From Kordiimonadales bacterium IMCC3096 (GTDB lineage Bacteria > Pseudomonadota > Alphaproteobacteria > Minwuiales > Minwuiaceae): a stretch of 64,000 bases of DNA. The stretch spans positions 2,695,501-2,759,500 of the forward strand of contig CP018227.1 in the NCBI GenBank assembly GCA_016865035.1, written 5' to 3'. Positions 38,146 through 46,773 of the stretch are shown in pieces; the stretch's first letter is position 1; each line of letters opens with the position of its first letter. The notes below the pieces were generated by a model. The model saw only the letters and a program-made list of their open reading frames with translations, had not been told where the DNA came from and did no database searches. The translations under genes were made by a program, and so were the position numbers.

Positions 38146-38194
38146 CGCTTGGCCATCTGTCCGGCGGACCGTCTGATCGGCTATTCCCCGGTTC

Positions 38195-39394
38195 ATGTTG
38201 CTCAGTTCCGCCATACTTCTGACCGTCGTCGCCACAGGATTGCTGCTGTGGTTGCCGCGGGTTCGCAGATCGGTGACCTGGCGGGCCATGACCACACCCC
38301 TGGCGTCGATCATCGGCAGCGGGTTCCTGGTGCTGGGACCGATCCTGGACGCGCAGTACGGCAGGTATGCCCCCCTCGTGATGGCGGCGCTGTGCATCGG
38401 TGCCTACCTCTACGGTGCCGCCATTCGATACAACATGGTGACGATCGACGCCGTGCATCGCGAGAGCCAGAGGCTGGTCAGGCAACTGGACACGCTTGCC
38501 TCATGGTCCCTCGGCTTCGCCTATATCGTCTCGGTCGCCTACTACCTGAACCTGTTCGGCGCGTTCGGTGTCAGCCTGACGGCGGCGAATGACCCGCTGA
38601 ATGCGCGGCTGCTGACCACGGCGGTCTTTGCGGTCATCCTGTTCGTGGGCTGGACGCGCGGCTTCAGATCGCTGGAACGCATGGAATATGTCTCGGTCGG
38701 TGCAAAGCTGGCGATCATTGCCGGGCTGCTGCTGGGACTGGCTGTCTACTTCGGTGACCGGCTGTCCACCGGCAGCCTGATCTTCAACGCCGCGGAACTG
38801 TCAGGGTGGCCTGCGATCACGCTGGCCTTCGGGCTGATCGTGACGGTTCAGGGGTTCGAGACCTCCCGCTATCTCGGTGCCACCTACGACCGCGCGGTCC
38901 GTCTGCGGTCGATGAAATGGGCGCAATGGGTCTCGACCGCCATCTACATGACCTATGTCCTGCTGCTGGCCTATGTGTTCGAGCGCGGGGAACTGAAACT
39001 CAGCGAGACGGCCATCGTCGGCATGATGGTGGTCGTGGCCCCGATCCTCCCCGTTCTGCTGGTCGCGGCGGCGCTGGCTGCCCAGTTCAGCGCGGCGGTT
39101 GCGGATACCAGCGGGTCAGGGGGGCTTGTCGCGGAACTCTCCGACAACCGCGTCAGCCCGCGGATGGCCTATCTCGTTCTGGGGGTTGTCGGACTCCTGC
39201 TGACCTGGGCTGCCGACATCTTCGAGATCATCAGCTATGCGTCGCGCGCCTTCGCCATCTACTACGCGCTGCAGGCGCTGATCGCGGCACTGACGGCCTG
39301 GCGCAGAAGGGACATCTGGCGCTGTCTCGGATTTGGCGCGCTGGCTGTGCTCGGGGCACTGATCATTGTCTTCGGTCAGCCGGTGGAGGGGTAG
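38195..39394 (+). CDS. Polytopic membrane protein, APC-superfamily-like, unidentified
   Basis: 399 residues with about ten to eleven hydrophobic segments and a weak ribosome-binding site. The layout (broken first helix around ASIIGSGFLVLGPILDA, later VQGFETSRYLGATYD) recalls amino-acid/polyamine/organocation permeases, but no diagnostic signature is complete. I do not recognise a named family with certainty. It ends 20 bp before the convergent recJ gene. Confidence 0.85.
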   Translation: MLLSSAILLTVVATGLLLWLPRVRRSVTWRAMTTPLASIIGSGFLVLGPILDAQYGRYAPLVMAALCIGAYLYGAAIRYNMVTIDAVHRESQRLVRQLDTLASWSLGFAYIVSVAYYLNLFGAFGVSLTAANDPLNARLLTTAVFAVILFVGWTRGFRSLERMEYVSVGAKLAIIAGLLLGLAVYFGDRLSTGSLIFNAAELSGWPAITLAFGLIVTVQGFETSRYLGATYDRAVRLRSMKWAQWVSTAIYMTYVLLLAYVFERGELKLSETAIVGMMVVVAPILPVLLVAAALAAQFSAAVADTSGSGGLVAELSDNRVSPRMAYLVLGVVGLLLTWAADIFEIISYASRAFAIYYALQALIAALTAWRRRDIWRCLGFGALAVLGALIIVFGQPVEG

Positions 39395-39414
39395 TCCGAC
39401 ACGACCGGTGACGG

Positions 39415-41259
39415 TCAGTCGATGCTCGCCGCATCCTCGATGATGAACTGTGCCCGCGCCGCGCCCTGCCAGTGATCGACGCGCAGGTGTCCGGCCAGAT
39501 GTATGCTGCCCCCCTTGCGGGCATTGCCCAGCAGGGCGGCGCCGAGCGGGCCGTCGGTGGCGCGGAAGGCGATCCCCGTGGCACGTCCGCCGGTCCGGCC
39601 GGAGAGAATGACGCGCACATGGTTCTCCCCCACCACGTCGGCCTTCACCAGCTTCGCATCGGTGACGGCGATGCGCGGTTCGGGGTTGCCCGCGCCGAAG
39701 GGACCGGCCCGCTGCATGGTCTCCGCCAGATCGATGCTGATGCCCTGCACCGCGACCGATCCGTCGATCTTCAGGCCTGATCCGGTGCGCGCCTGGGCGA
39801 CCGGGGTTGCCAGACGCTCCTCCAGAAAGTCACTGAAGGCCTCCAGCCGGTCGCTGGCAATGGTGATCCCCGCCGCCATGGCGTGACCGCCGCCATTGAT
39901 CAGCAGTCCAGCCTGTCGAGCCGCCGTGACAGCCGCCCCCAGGTCGACGCCCCGGATCGACCGGCCGGAACCCTTGCCCTGCGCCCCGTCCAGCGCGACC
40001 ACCAGACTGGGGCGACCGGTGCGGTCCTTCAGGCGGCTCGCCACGATGCCGATGACACCGGGGTGCCAGCCCTCCGCCGCGACGAGGGTGACAGCGCGAT
40101 TGTCCTGACCCTCGACGCGGGCCAGGGCTTCTTCCAGCACATTGGCCTCGATGCGCTTGCGTTCGTCATTCAGGCGGTCGAGTTCCATGGCGATGCCGAG
40201 CGCTTCCTCCCGGTCATCGGTGGTCAGCAGCCGGGCACCCAGATCGGCCTTGCCGACCCGCCCGCCCGCATTGACCCTTGGACCCAGCAGGAAACCGGCG
40301 TGATAGGTGCCGGGTGGACCATTGACGCGCGCCACGTCCGCCAGGGTCGTCAGGCCCAGGCTCTGCCGTTGGGCCATGACCTTCAGCCCCTGTGCCACCA
40401 GTGCCCGGTTCAGTCCGACCAGCGGCACCACATCGCAGACCGTGCCCAGCGCGACGATGTCCAGCAGGCCCATGAGGTCGGGTGCCTTCCGCTCGCTGAA
40501 CCATCCGGCGGCGCGCAGGGTGCGGTTCACTGCGATGGCCAGCATGAAGGCCACGCCGACAGCCGCGAGATAGCCAAGGCCGCTGCCGCAGTCAGGCCGG
40601 TTGGGATTGACGATGGCCGCGGCCCTGGGCAGGCGGCTCTCTGCCAGGTGGTGGTCGATCACCGCCACGCTGATGCCTTCCCCGGCCGCCTGTTCCAGCA
40701 CGTCGAAGGCGGCGATGCCGCAGTCAACGGTCAGCACCAGTGCCGCCCCCTCCGCATGCAGCTTGCGCAGTGCCGCGATATTGGGGCCGTAGCCTTCGGT
40801 CATCCGGTCGGGAATGTAATAGCGCACGGTCCCGCCCACCGCCTGCAGGAAGCGATAGAGCAGGGCGGAGGAGGTGGCACCGTCCACATCGTAGTCGCCG
40901 AAGATGGCGATGGGCCTGCCTTGCCGCACGCAGGCGGCCACCAGTTCGGCTGTCCGGTCCATGTCGGCGAAACAGGATGGATCGGGCAGCAGGTCCTTCA
41001 GGCGCGGTTCCAGATACCCCGGGGCTTCGTCCGGGGTGACGCCGCGGCTGACCAGCAGCCCCGCGACGATTTCGGGCAGACCCAGCTTCTGTGCCATGGC
41101 CTGCGCCAGACGCTCCTGTGCGGGGTCGATGGCGGCGATCCAGCGTCGCCCGGTGACGGACTGGCCGACACCCAGGAATGCGGGCTGCGGGTCAGCCGGA
41201 TTCAAGGGTTCATCTCGTTGCCCGGGTACGGCGCCGATCCTCTCCCCCCGGCGAGCCAT
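39415..41259 (-). CDS. recJ: Single-stranded-DNA-specific exonuclease RecJ
   Basis: 5'-to-3' ssDNA exonuclease used in recombination and mismatch repair. Up to 614 residues from the ATG at 41259. The first ~18 residues are not conserved, and a TTG at 41205 giving MNPADPQPAFLGVGQSVTGR is at least as likely. DHH-family motifs are present: IFGDYDVDGATSSALL (about 118-133), LVLTVDCGIA, VIDHHLAES (motif III) and the DHHA1-type INGGGHAMAAGITIA. It sits downstream of glpX, 72 bp away, on the same strand. Confidence 0.95.
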   Translation of the reverse strand: MARRGERIGAVPGQRDEPLNPADPQPAFLGVGQSVTGRRWIAAIDPAQERLAQAMAQKLGLPEIVAGLLVSRGVTPDEAPGYLEPRLKDLLPDPSCFADMDRTAELVAACVRQGRPIAIFGDYDVDGATSSALLYRFLQAVGGTVRYYIPDRMTEGYGPNIAALRKLHAEGAALVLTVDCGIAAFDVLEQAAGEGISVAVIDHHLAESRLPRAAAIVNPNRPDCGSGLGYLAAVGVAFMLAIAVNRTLRAAGWFSERKAPDLMGLLDIVALGTVCDVVPLVGLNRALVAQGLKVMAQRQSLGLTTLADVARVNGPPGTYHAGFLLGPRVNAGGRVGKADLGARLLTTDDREEALGIAMELDRLNDERKRIEANVLEEALARVEGQDNRAVTLVAAEGWHPGVIGIVASRLKDRTGRPSLVVALDGAQGKGSGRSIRGVDLGAAVTAARQAGLLINGGGHAMAAGITIASDRLEAFSDFLEERLATPVAQARTGSGLKIDGSVAVQGISIDLAETMQRAGPFGAGNPEPRIAVTDAKLVKADVVGENHVRVILSGRTGGRATGIAFRATDGPLGAALLGNARKGGSIHLAGHLRVDHWQGAARAQFIIEDAASID

Positions 41260-41331
41260 CCAGGATACTTGCCCGGGTGGCCGGTCGGAGGCGTGGGCCG
41301 GAACGGCACCATCATCAGGCAGACCTCACGC

Positions 41332-42294
41332 TCAGCCGACGATCCGGGTCCGGCCCTCGATACGGCGGATGGTGCCGGTGCGCGACCGCATCACGATGGA
41401 GTCGGTGATGATCTGGCCGTTGGCACGGCGGACACCGCGCAGCATGCCGCCGGTGGTGACGCCGGTCGCGGTGAAGATCACGTCACCCGCCGCCAGTTCC
41501 TCCAGGCCGTACTTGCGGTTCAGGTCGGTGATGCCGATCCGCTCCGCCCGGCCCTTCTCGTCATTGTTGCGGAACACCAGACGGCCCTGCATCTGGCCAC
41601 CGACGCAGCGCAGCGCCGCGGCGGCCAGCACACCCTCAGGTGCGCCGCCCGTGCCGATGTACAGGTCGACGGAGGTATCGGGGTCGGTGGTTGCGATCAC
41701 GCCGGCGACGTCGCCGTCGGGGATCAGCTGAATGCGGGCACCCGCCGCGCGGGAGTCGCGGATGATCTCGCCATGGCGGGGGCGATCAAGGATGCAGACA
41801 GTCAGATCGGAGATGGCGCAGCCCTTGGCCTCCGCGAGGCTGCCCAAGTTCTCGGCGACGGAGCGGTCAAGGTCCACGACCCCTTCCGGCAGTCCACCGC
41901 CGACCGCGATCTTGTCCATGTAGACGTCGGGGGAGTTCAGCAGCTTGCCCTTCTCCGACAGTGCCATGACGGCCAGCGCGCCGGGAGCGGCCTTCGCGGT
42001 GATGGTGGTCCCTTCCAGCGGGTCGAGGGCGATATCCACTTCGGGGCCGGTGCCGAGACCGACTTCCTCCCCGATGAAGAGCATCGGTGCCTCGTCACGT
42101 TCGCCCTCGCCGATCACCACGGTGCCCCGGATCGACAGACCGTTCAGCGCGGTGCGCATGGCGTCCACGGCAGCCTGGTCGGCAGCCTTCTCGTTGCCCA
42201 TGCCAATCCAGTTGCATGCGGCCACGGCGCCGGCCTCGGTCACGCGGACCGCTTCCAGCGTCAGATTGCGGTCGAGTTTCGCCCTGTCAGCCAT
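41332..42294 (-). CDS. glpX: Class II fructose-1,6-bisphosphatase
   Basis: Dephosphorylates fructose 1,6-bisphosphate in gluconeogenesis. 320 residues, the GlpX length. VAACNWIGMGNEKAADQAAV at about 24-43, IGEGERDEAPMLFIGEEVG at about 61-79, the metal-binding DPLEGTTITA at about 91-100 and LYIGTGGAPEGVLAAAALR at about 191-209 are family signatures. It lies 53 bp after hom and before recJ; this gene order recurs in alphaproteobacteria to my knowledge. Confidence 0.97.
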   Translation of the reverse strand: MADRAKLDRNLTLEAVRVTEAGAVAACNWIGMGNEKAADQAAVDAMRTALNGLSIRGTVVIGEGERDEAPMLFIGEEVGLGTGPEVDIALDPLEGTTITAKAAPGALAVMALSEKGKLLNSPDVYMDKIAVGGGLPEGVVDLDRSVAENLGSLAEAKGCAISDLTVCILDRPRHGEIIRDSRAAGARIQLIPDGDVAGVIATTDPDTSVDLYIGTGGAPEGVLAAAALRCVGGQMQGRLVFRNNDEKGRAERIGITDLNRKYGLEELAAGDVIFTATGVTTGGMLRGVRRANGQIITDSIVMRSRTGTIRRIEGRTRIVG

Positions 42295-42347
42295 TTGCGT
42301 TCATCCCTTCAGGCATTGCGACATGCCATAGTTTCGATTCTGGACCT

Positions 42348-43640
42348 CTACAGGTCCTTGATGCGGATCATATGCGGATTCTGCAAGATGCAGTCCAGCC
42401 CTTCGATCTGTTTCAGGGCGGCCAGCACCCGCGACTCGGGCGCGTCATGGCAGATCAGCACGATGGGTGCCGTGCCGCCTTCCGGCTCCCCGCGCTGCAG
42501 CAGCGACTCGATGCTGATCGCATTGTCACGCAGCACGGCGGCGAGATCGGCGATCACGCCGGGGCGGTCTTCCACCTTCAGGCGGATGTAGAAACGGCCG
42601 TGGGCCTCGCTGGCGCGTCCTGCGGGTTCGGCGGACAGATCCTTCACCGGAATGCCGAACACCGGGCTGGTCCGGCCCGCGGCGATGTCCACCAGGTCAC
42701 CCGCCACGGCGGATGCGGTGGCACCACCACCGGCACCGGGACCTTCGAGCAGCACCTGGCCGACGAAATCGCCTTCCACGATGACCGCATTGTTGACGCC
42801 ATCGACCTTCGCGATCGGGTCGTCCATCGCCACCAGGAACGGATGCACCCGTTCGGTGATGCTGTCACCGTTGCGTTCGGCGATGCCCAGAAGCTTCAGG
42901 CTGAAACCGAATTCGTCGGCATAGGCGATGTCGACGGGGGAAATGTCGCTGATCCCCTCCACCGTCACGCGGGAGAAGTCGACGCGGTGACCGAAGGCAA
43001 TGGCCGACAGCAGCGCCAGCTTGTGGGCAGCGTCGATGCCTTCCACGTCGAAGGTCGGATCCGCCTCCGCATAGCCGAGCGCCTGCGCCTCCCCCAGCAC
43101 ATCGGCGAAGTGGCGTCCGGTGCTGCGCATCTCCGTCAGGATGAAGTTGCAGGTGCCGTTCAGGATGCCATAGATGCGCTGCACGTCGTTCCCGGCCAGC
43201 CCTTCCTTCAGGGCCTTGATGATCGGAATGCCGCCTGCGACGGCAGCTTCGAAGCCCAGCGCCGCGTTGTTCAGGTCCGCCAGATCGGCCAGCTCATTGC
43301 CGTGTTCGGCCAGCAGGGCCTTGTTGGCGGTGACAACGGGGCGGCCATTGGCCAGGGCGCGACTGACGAGTTCGCGCGCTGCGCCATCGGCGCCGCCCAT
43401 CAGTTCGACCACGACATCGACGCCGTCCATGGTCGCAAGTTCGCATGGGTCATCGACCCAGGTCATGGCGGACAGGTCAATGCCGCGATCACGGCTGCGG
43501 TCCCGCGCCGAAACAGCGGTGACGGTCAGCGTCCGGCCTGCGCGTGCGGCAATCGTCGTGCCGTGCTGGCTCAGCAACTGCAGCAATGACGCCCCGACGG
43601 TGCCAAGGCCCGCCACTCCGATCCGCAAGGTCGCGCTCAC
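42348..43640 (-). CDS. hom: Homoserine dehydrogenase
   Basis: Makes homoserine from aspartate semialdehyde for threonine and methionine synthesis. 430 residues. The N-terminal dinucleotide fold is RIGVAGLGTVGASLLQLL. VVTANKALLAEHGNELA and GTCNFILTEM mark the substrate region, with LGYAEADPTFDVEGIDAAHKL nearby (abbreviated). A C-terminal ACT domain (LKVEDRPGVIADLAAVLRD, about 350-368) suggests amino-acid feedback control, usual for this form. It follows the aminotransferase gene by 56 bp. Confidence 0.97.
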   Translation of the reverse strand: MSATLRIGVAGLGTVGASLLQLLSQHGTTIAARAGRTLTVTAVSARDRSRDRGIDLSAMTWVDDPCELATMDGVDVVVELMGGADGAARELVSRALANGRPVVTANKALLAEHGNELADLADLNNAALGFEAAVAGGIPIIKALKEGLAGNDVQRIYGILNGTCNFILTEMRSTGRHFADVLGEAQALGYAEADPTFDVEGIDAAHKLALLSAIAFGHRVDFSRVTVEGISDISPVDIAYADEFGFSLKLLGIAERNGDSITERVHPFLVAMDDPIAKVDGVNNAVIVEGDFVGQVLLEGPGAGGGATASAVAGDLVDIAAGRTSPVFGIPVKDLSAEPAGRASEAHGRFYIRLKVEDRPGVIADLAAVLRDNAISIESLLQRGEPEGGTAPIVLICHDAPESRVLAALKQIEGLDCILQNPHMIRIKDL

Positions 43641-43696
43641 GATGGAAATCTCCCGCTCGTTCGGGTCACCCGCGACCGGGCGACCTGCCGGGCAGT

Positions 43697-44911
43697 CTAT
43701 TCGGCTGCGTCGCGGGGGGCGTCAACCGTCTTTTCGTCGCGACCGAGAAAGCGCCGCAGATTCCGGGCGGCCTGACGCACGCGCTGTTCGTTCTCGACCA
43801 GCCCGATACGGACATGATCGTCGCCATATTCGCCGAAACCGATGCCCGGCGCGACGGCGATGTCGGCCTCCTGCAGCAGCAGCTTGGAGAACTCCATGCT
43901 GCCCAGGTGGCGGAAGGGCTCCGGGATCGGCGCCCAGGCGAACATGGTCGCGGCGGGGGAGGGGATGTCCCAGCCCGACTGCGCGAAGGTCTTGATCAGC
44001 ACGTCGCGGCGCGACTGGTAGACGCTGCGAATCTCGTCGACGCAATCCTGCGGCCCGTTCAGCGCGGCGGCGGCAGCAACCTGGATCGGCGTGAATGCAC
44101 CATAGTCCAGGTAGGACTTGATGCGGGTCAGGGCGGCAATCAGTTCCTGGTTGCCGGTGGCGAAACCGATGCGCCAGCCCGGCATCGAATAGGTCTTGCT
44201 GAGGGAGGTGAACTCCACGGCCCGCTCCCGCGCACCCGGCACCTGCAGGATCGACGGCGGCGGGTTGCCGTCGAAATAGATCTCCGAATAGGCCAGGTCG
44301 GACAGGATGTAGAGACCGCGCTTGCGGGCGAAATCGACCACTTCACGATAGAAGTCCAGATCAACCACCATGGCTGTCGGGTTCGACGGGAAGTTCAGGA
44401 CCAGCAGGGTCGGCGCCGGAATGCAGTGCTTCATCGCCCGCTCCAGGCTGGTCATGAAGTCATGACCGGGCCCGACGGGGAAGTGGCGGATGACGGCACC
44501 GGCGATGATGAAGCCGTAGGGGTGGATCGGGTAGGACGGGTTGGGGGACAGGATCACATCGCCCGGTGTGGTGATCGCCATCGCCAGATGCGCCAGCCCT
44601 TCCTTCGAGCCCAGCGTGACGATGGTTTCCGTCTCCGGATCGACCGAGACCCCGAACCGGCGTTCGTAATAGGCGGAGACCGCCCGGCGCAGGCCGGGAA
44701 TGCCCTTGGAGGCGGAATAGCGGTGGGTCTTCGGGTTGCGTGCCGTCTCCACCAGCTTCTCGACGATATGTTCCGGCGTGGGCTGATCGGGATTGCCCAT
44801 GCCGAAATCAATGATGTCCCGGCCCTCGGCGCGGGCCTCCGCCTTCAGGCGATTGACCTCATTGAAGACGTAGGGGGGCAGGCGCTTGATCAGGTGAAAA
44901 TCGACTTGCAT
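43697..44911 (-). CDS. PLP-dependent aminotransferase (LL-diaminopimelate aminotransferase/AlaC-like)
   Basis: 404 residues, class I/II fold. DIIDFGMGNPDQPTPEHIVE at about 33-52 and the lysine that binds PLP in SLSKTYSMPGWRIGFATGN at about 232-250 are clear. The ILSPNPSYPIHPYGFIIAGA region matches enzymes annotated as LL-diaminopimelate aminotransferase or glutamate-pyruvate aminotransferase AlaC. The adjacent hom gene points to aspartate-family amino acid synthesis, but the substrate is undecided. Confidence 0.92.
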   Translation of the reverse strand: MQVDFHLIKRLPPYVFNEVNRLKAEARAEGRDIIDFGMGNPDQPTPEHIVEKLVETARNPKTHRYSASKGIPGLRRAVSAYYERRFGVSVDPETETIVTLGSKEGLAHLAMAITTPGDVILSPNPSYPIHPYGFIIAGAVIRHFPVGPGHDFMTSLERAMKHCIPAPTLLVLNFPSNPTAMVVDLDFYREVVDFARKRGLYILSDLAYSEIYFDGNPPPSILQVPGARERAVEFTSLSKTYSMPGWRIGFATGNQELIAALTRIKSYLDYGAFTPIQVAAAAALNGPQDCVDEIRSVYQSRRDVLIKTFAQSGWDIPSPAATMFAWAPIPEPFRHLGSMEFSKLLLQEADIAVAPGIGFGEYGDDHVRIGLVENEQRVRQAARNLRRFLGRDEKTVDAPRDAAE

Positions 44912-45002
44912 GGCAGACTGTACCTCCGCCGTCCGTCATGACGGCCGAATGCGCCGGAATCCGGTTCGGGATGCGGCAGGAGTGGGGCAGGGAACGGCGA
45001 CC

Positions 45003-46508
45003 CTATTCCAGGAAGATCTCGGCACGGCGGTTGCCGGACTCGCCGCTGGGCATGGCCTCGTTATAGACCGGCTCGTTGTCGCCCCTGGCCTCGACGATGA
45101 TCCGCTCATAGGGCACGCCAAAGGCGGCCATGCGGTCGGCGACGGCATTCGCCCGGTCGGCGGAGATCCGCAGGTTGACCAGCAGATGCGCGCCCACCGC
45201 CTGCTCGCGCGTGCGGCTGGAGGCATGGCCGACCACCCGCACAGTGGCGTTCTGGCGCAGGGCGTTCGCGGCCAGCTGCCGGATGACCGCATCGTCACTG
45301 GCGCTCAGTCGGGCGGAATTGTTGGCAAACAGGATCGTCGCGGCGGCGCCGCTGCGACCGGCGAAGGAGCGGGCGGTCGCGGGCTGATAGACGCCGTCGC
45401 CCGAAATCACCACCGGGCCGCTCGATCCGGCACCGGAACCGCCATAGCCGCCCGTGATCACGGCTGTCGACCCGCTGCTGCGCGGGGCCAGCCCGACGGC
45501 CTGCTCATAGGTCTGGGGCGCATTGAGCGACTGCAGATAGGTCTGCTGCACCACCGGGGAAACACTGCTGGGGAACTGGCCGGGCGCGACGGCAGCGGAG
45601 CCGCCGGCACCCTGGCCCGTCACCGGGTCGATACCGGCGGCACGCAGCTGGTCGCGATAGGTACGGTCCAGCGTCGTCTGGGGCTGCGGCGCGGTCAGGG
45701 CCGGCGCCGTGGTCGCCAGTGCGGCCGTGCTGGATGTGCCGGGACGCACATCGCTGTGGCTTGCAATGGCCGTTGCGGGTTCGGAGGAGATGATCGTGTC
45801 GTTGCCCGGATCGCGCGACGCCGTATCCGTTACCGGGGTCTGCGGATCACCCGGGCTGATGCTGGACGAGGGCTGCACGCTGGTGCGCCGCGCCACGACC
45901 GAGCCGTCGCGGCTGAACGACGGCGGCTGCTGGCCGCGCGTCATCGCGGCGATCATCGGGGTCGGTGAATTCCTGATCTCGTCATCATCCGCCGTGCGGG
46001 ATGACGCGCCCGCCGACGGTGCCGGGGCCACGGCCACGCGTGTGGCGCGGGTCTCCTGTGCGGTCACGGCGGGCATGACCGTGACCGGAGCGGCCGGTTG
46101 TGCCGCCTCGGCGCGCGGTGCGGCAACCTGTGGCGGGCGCACCTGCGTGGTGGCGGCCGGTGTCTCGATCCGGGTCACGGCAATCTCGGGGCGTGCCGCG
46201 GCAGCCGCGCGGATCTCGGCTGCCTCCGCCGCGCTGTCCTGTGTCACGGCGGCCACCTGGCGGACTTCGCTGTGGCGGACATTGGTGGTGTCTGCCGCGA
46301 GACCGGCGTCGGGCGCGGGCGGAATGGCGGTCGCGGCCCCTGCGCGGGTCACTGGCTGCGGCACCGGGCCATAGTCATTGCCGAAGGGGTCCGCCCAGTC
46401 GGGCAGCGAGCAGCCGCCGAAGAGCACCGGGGCCAGCAGCAATGCGGCGATCCGAACCCGGCGACCGACCCGGTCGCGCCCTGCGCGCATCGAGGAAATG
46501 TCCATCAT
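45003..46508 (-). CDS. OmpA-domain lipoprotein with long low-complexity region
   Basis: About 501 residues from the ATG at 46508, which has GGAG seven bases upstream (an ATG at 46523 is possible). A lipoprotein signal ends in LFGGC with Cys33, so the protein is lipid-anchored. Residues about 40-390 are rich in Ala, Pro, Thr, Val and Ser with no recognisable fold and probably span the periplasm. The C-terminal OmpA domain (about 390-501) has the peptidoglycan-binding pattern NLRISADRANAVADRMAAFG and YERIIVEARGDNEP. The usual TD/NR motif variants are present. It is divergent from phaC. Confidence 0.88.
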   Translation of the reverse strand: MMDISSMRAGRDRVGRRVRIAALLLAPVLFGGCSLPDWADPFGNDYGPVPQPVTRAGAATAIPPAPDAGLAADTTNVRHSEVRQVAAVTQDSAAEAAEIRAAAAARPEIAVTRIETPAATTQVRPPQVAAPRAEAAQPAAPVTVMPAVTAQETRATRVAVAPAPSAGASSRTADDDEIRNSPTPMIAAMTRGQQPPSFSRDGSVVARRTSVQPSSSISPGDPQTPVTDTASRDPGNDTIISSEPATAIASHSDVRPGTSSTAALATTAPALTAPQPQTTLDRTYRDQLRAAGIDPVTGQGAGGSAAVAPGQFPSSVSPVVQQTYLQSLNAPQTYEQAVGLAPRSSGSTAVITGGYGGSGAGSSGPVVISGDGVYQPATARSFAGRSGAAATILFANNSARLSASDDAVIRQLAANALRQNATVRVVGHASSRTREQAVGAHLLVNLRISADRANAVADRMAAFGVPYERIIVEARGDNEPVYNEAMPSGESGNRRAEIFLE

Positions 46509-46523
46509 GTTCGGCTCCGACAT

Positions 46524-46773
46524 TGAATGCCTGTGTCATCTGGGAAAGGTGATTCGCCAATTTAGCGGCAGATGCAAGGCTTGTCTGCGACCGATCCGCA
46601 AGATCGGCTCCGGCGGCCTGTCGAATGGTGCGGTGCGGCATAATTGTGCAATGCAGCATTTTTGCCTCGACCGTCTCCTGACGCTACGTTACTTACAGGC
46701 GCAGAAACTTGGTAAACAGACATGGCTGCCATGGCAGTCTGGAATCCGACCATCGACCTGGAGGAGACGGAAG
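46524..46773. promoter_or_regulatory. Divergent intergenic region, ompA-type lipoprotein gene / phaC
   Basis: 250 bp without a gene, AT-richer than the genes, with a hairpin at 46591-46607 (CCGATC, 5-nt loop CGCAA, GATCGG) and a TGC-AAT-GCA palindrome listed separately. It should contain the promoters of both genes. Confidence 0.6.
46647..46655. promoter_or_regulatory. Candidate PhaR operator (TGCAATGCA) upstream of phaC
   Basis: Nine-base palindrome TGC-N3-GCA in an AT-rich patch 119 bp before the phaC start. As I recall, alphaproteobacterial PhaR repressors bind CTGC-N3-4-GCAG-type sites; this site has TGC/GCAG with a G instead of the outer C. No phaR gene lies in the window. Confidence 0.35.

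Noticed and set aside
39883-42591. A 902-codon open frame on the plus strand
   Set aside because: It runs antisense through parts of recJ, all of glpX and the end of hom, which are all well supported. It shows no domain and crosses gene borders, so it is a codon-bias artefact.
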